From an uncultured Desulfobacterium sp. (lineage in GTDB: Bacteria; Desulfobacterota; DSM-4660; Desulfatiglandales; Desulfatiglandaceae), in assembly GCA_900258555.1 (NCBI GenBank), contig LT984854.1, positions 2,086,975 to 2,150,974 on the forward strand: a stretch of 64,000 nt of DNA. Direction: 5' to 3'. Under the pieces are notes generated by a model that ran no database searches, was not told where the DNA came from, and was given only the letters and a program-made list of their open reading frames with translations. The translations under genes and the position numbers were made by a program. Below are positions 63,993-64,000 of this stretch, one piece after another; the first letter of the stretch is position 1, and each line of letters starts with the position of its first letter.

Positions 63993-64000
63993 AAGCCCGA

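Overview
The window looks like a chromosomal segment of an anaerobic, probably sulfate-reducing or syntrophic member of the Desulfobacterota (former Deltaproteobacteria). This is inferred from gene content and not from a marker tree. The indicators are a periplasmic selenocysteine-type formate dehydrogenase without a membrane cytochrome subunit, cytochrome bd oxidase, NifU/NifS iron-sulfur assembly, cobalamin nucleotide-loop genes under an adenosylcobalamin riboswitch, a TRAP transporter with a TatT partner, many two-component and cyclic-nucleotide signalling proteins, and frequent MITE-like intergenic repeats.

Layout. 0-8.4 kb: a minus-strand cluster cydA-cydB-fdhA-fdhB-fdhE-ferritin-like gene (formate oxidation plus oxygen reduction), preceded at the window edge by a PIN toxin. 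fdhA is one gene read through an in-frame UGA at 5366-5368. 8.7-13.1 kb: promoter, cobalamin riboswitch, terminator and cobT-cobS-cobD-cbiB. 13.1-17.6 kb: an internally deleted IS200/IS605-type element, an acyltransferase, a MITE, a small ferredoxin, a thioesterase, a class III nucleotidyl cyclase and a tRNA-Pro. 17.7-22.2 kb: a patch next to the tRNA with a broken IS5-type transposase, a DUF4143 ATPase and a hipBA toxin-antitoxin pair. 22.2-29.7 kb: a small basic lipoprotein, a large TPR/FG-GAP/UnbV lipoprotein, nifU-nifS with a glycosyltransferase, and an NlpC/P60 lipoprotein. 29.9-34.4 kb: a double-FHA protein, an AmpG-like permease, a hidden small selenoprotein candidate, methionine aminopeptidase with a SEC-C motif, and queG.

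34.5-48.3 kb is one long plus-strand run: a TPR protein, an HDOD protein, a hybrid histidine kinase, a diguanylate cyclase, a TPR protein, TatT, TRAP P/Q/M subunits, malQ, and an FHA-GAF-HD-GYP protein. 48.4-51.4 kb is gene-poor: a dead DUF433/DUF5615 toxin-antitoxin pair, dodecin, a MORN-repeat protein, a MITE, a candidate structured RNA, a phage-type small protein and a cupin. 51.5-54.2 kb: dnaK and a small heat-shock protein, divergent. 54.2-64 kb: housekeeping genes, mostly minus strand (ahcY, metK, panC, rsmA, DUF2062, tsaD), ending in a kinase-fold protein whose catalytic residues are replaced.

The most notable items are a 52-codon gene at 32182-32340 with an in-frame UGA followed by a 9-bp hairpin with a GGUCA loop, very like the E. 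coli fdhF SECIS apex; the formate dehydrogenase/cytochrome bd cluster; a likely terminated, folded RNA on the minus strand near 50.2-50.5 kb; a predicted pseudokinase at the right edge; and several families of non-autonomous repeats. No CRISPR array, rRNA operon or intact prophage was seen.
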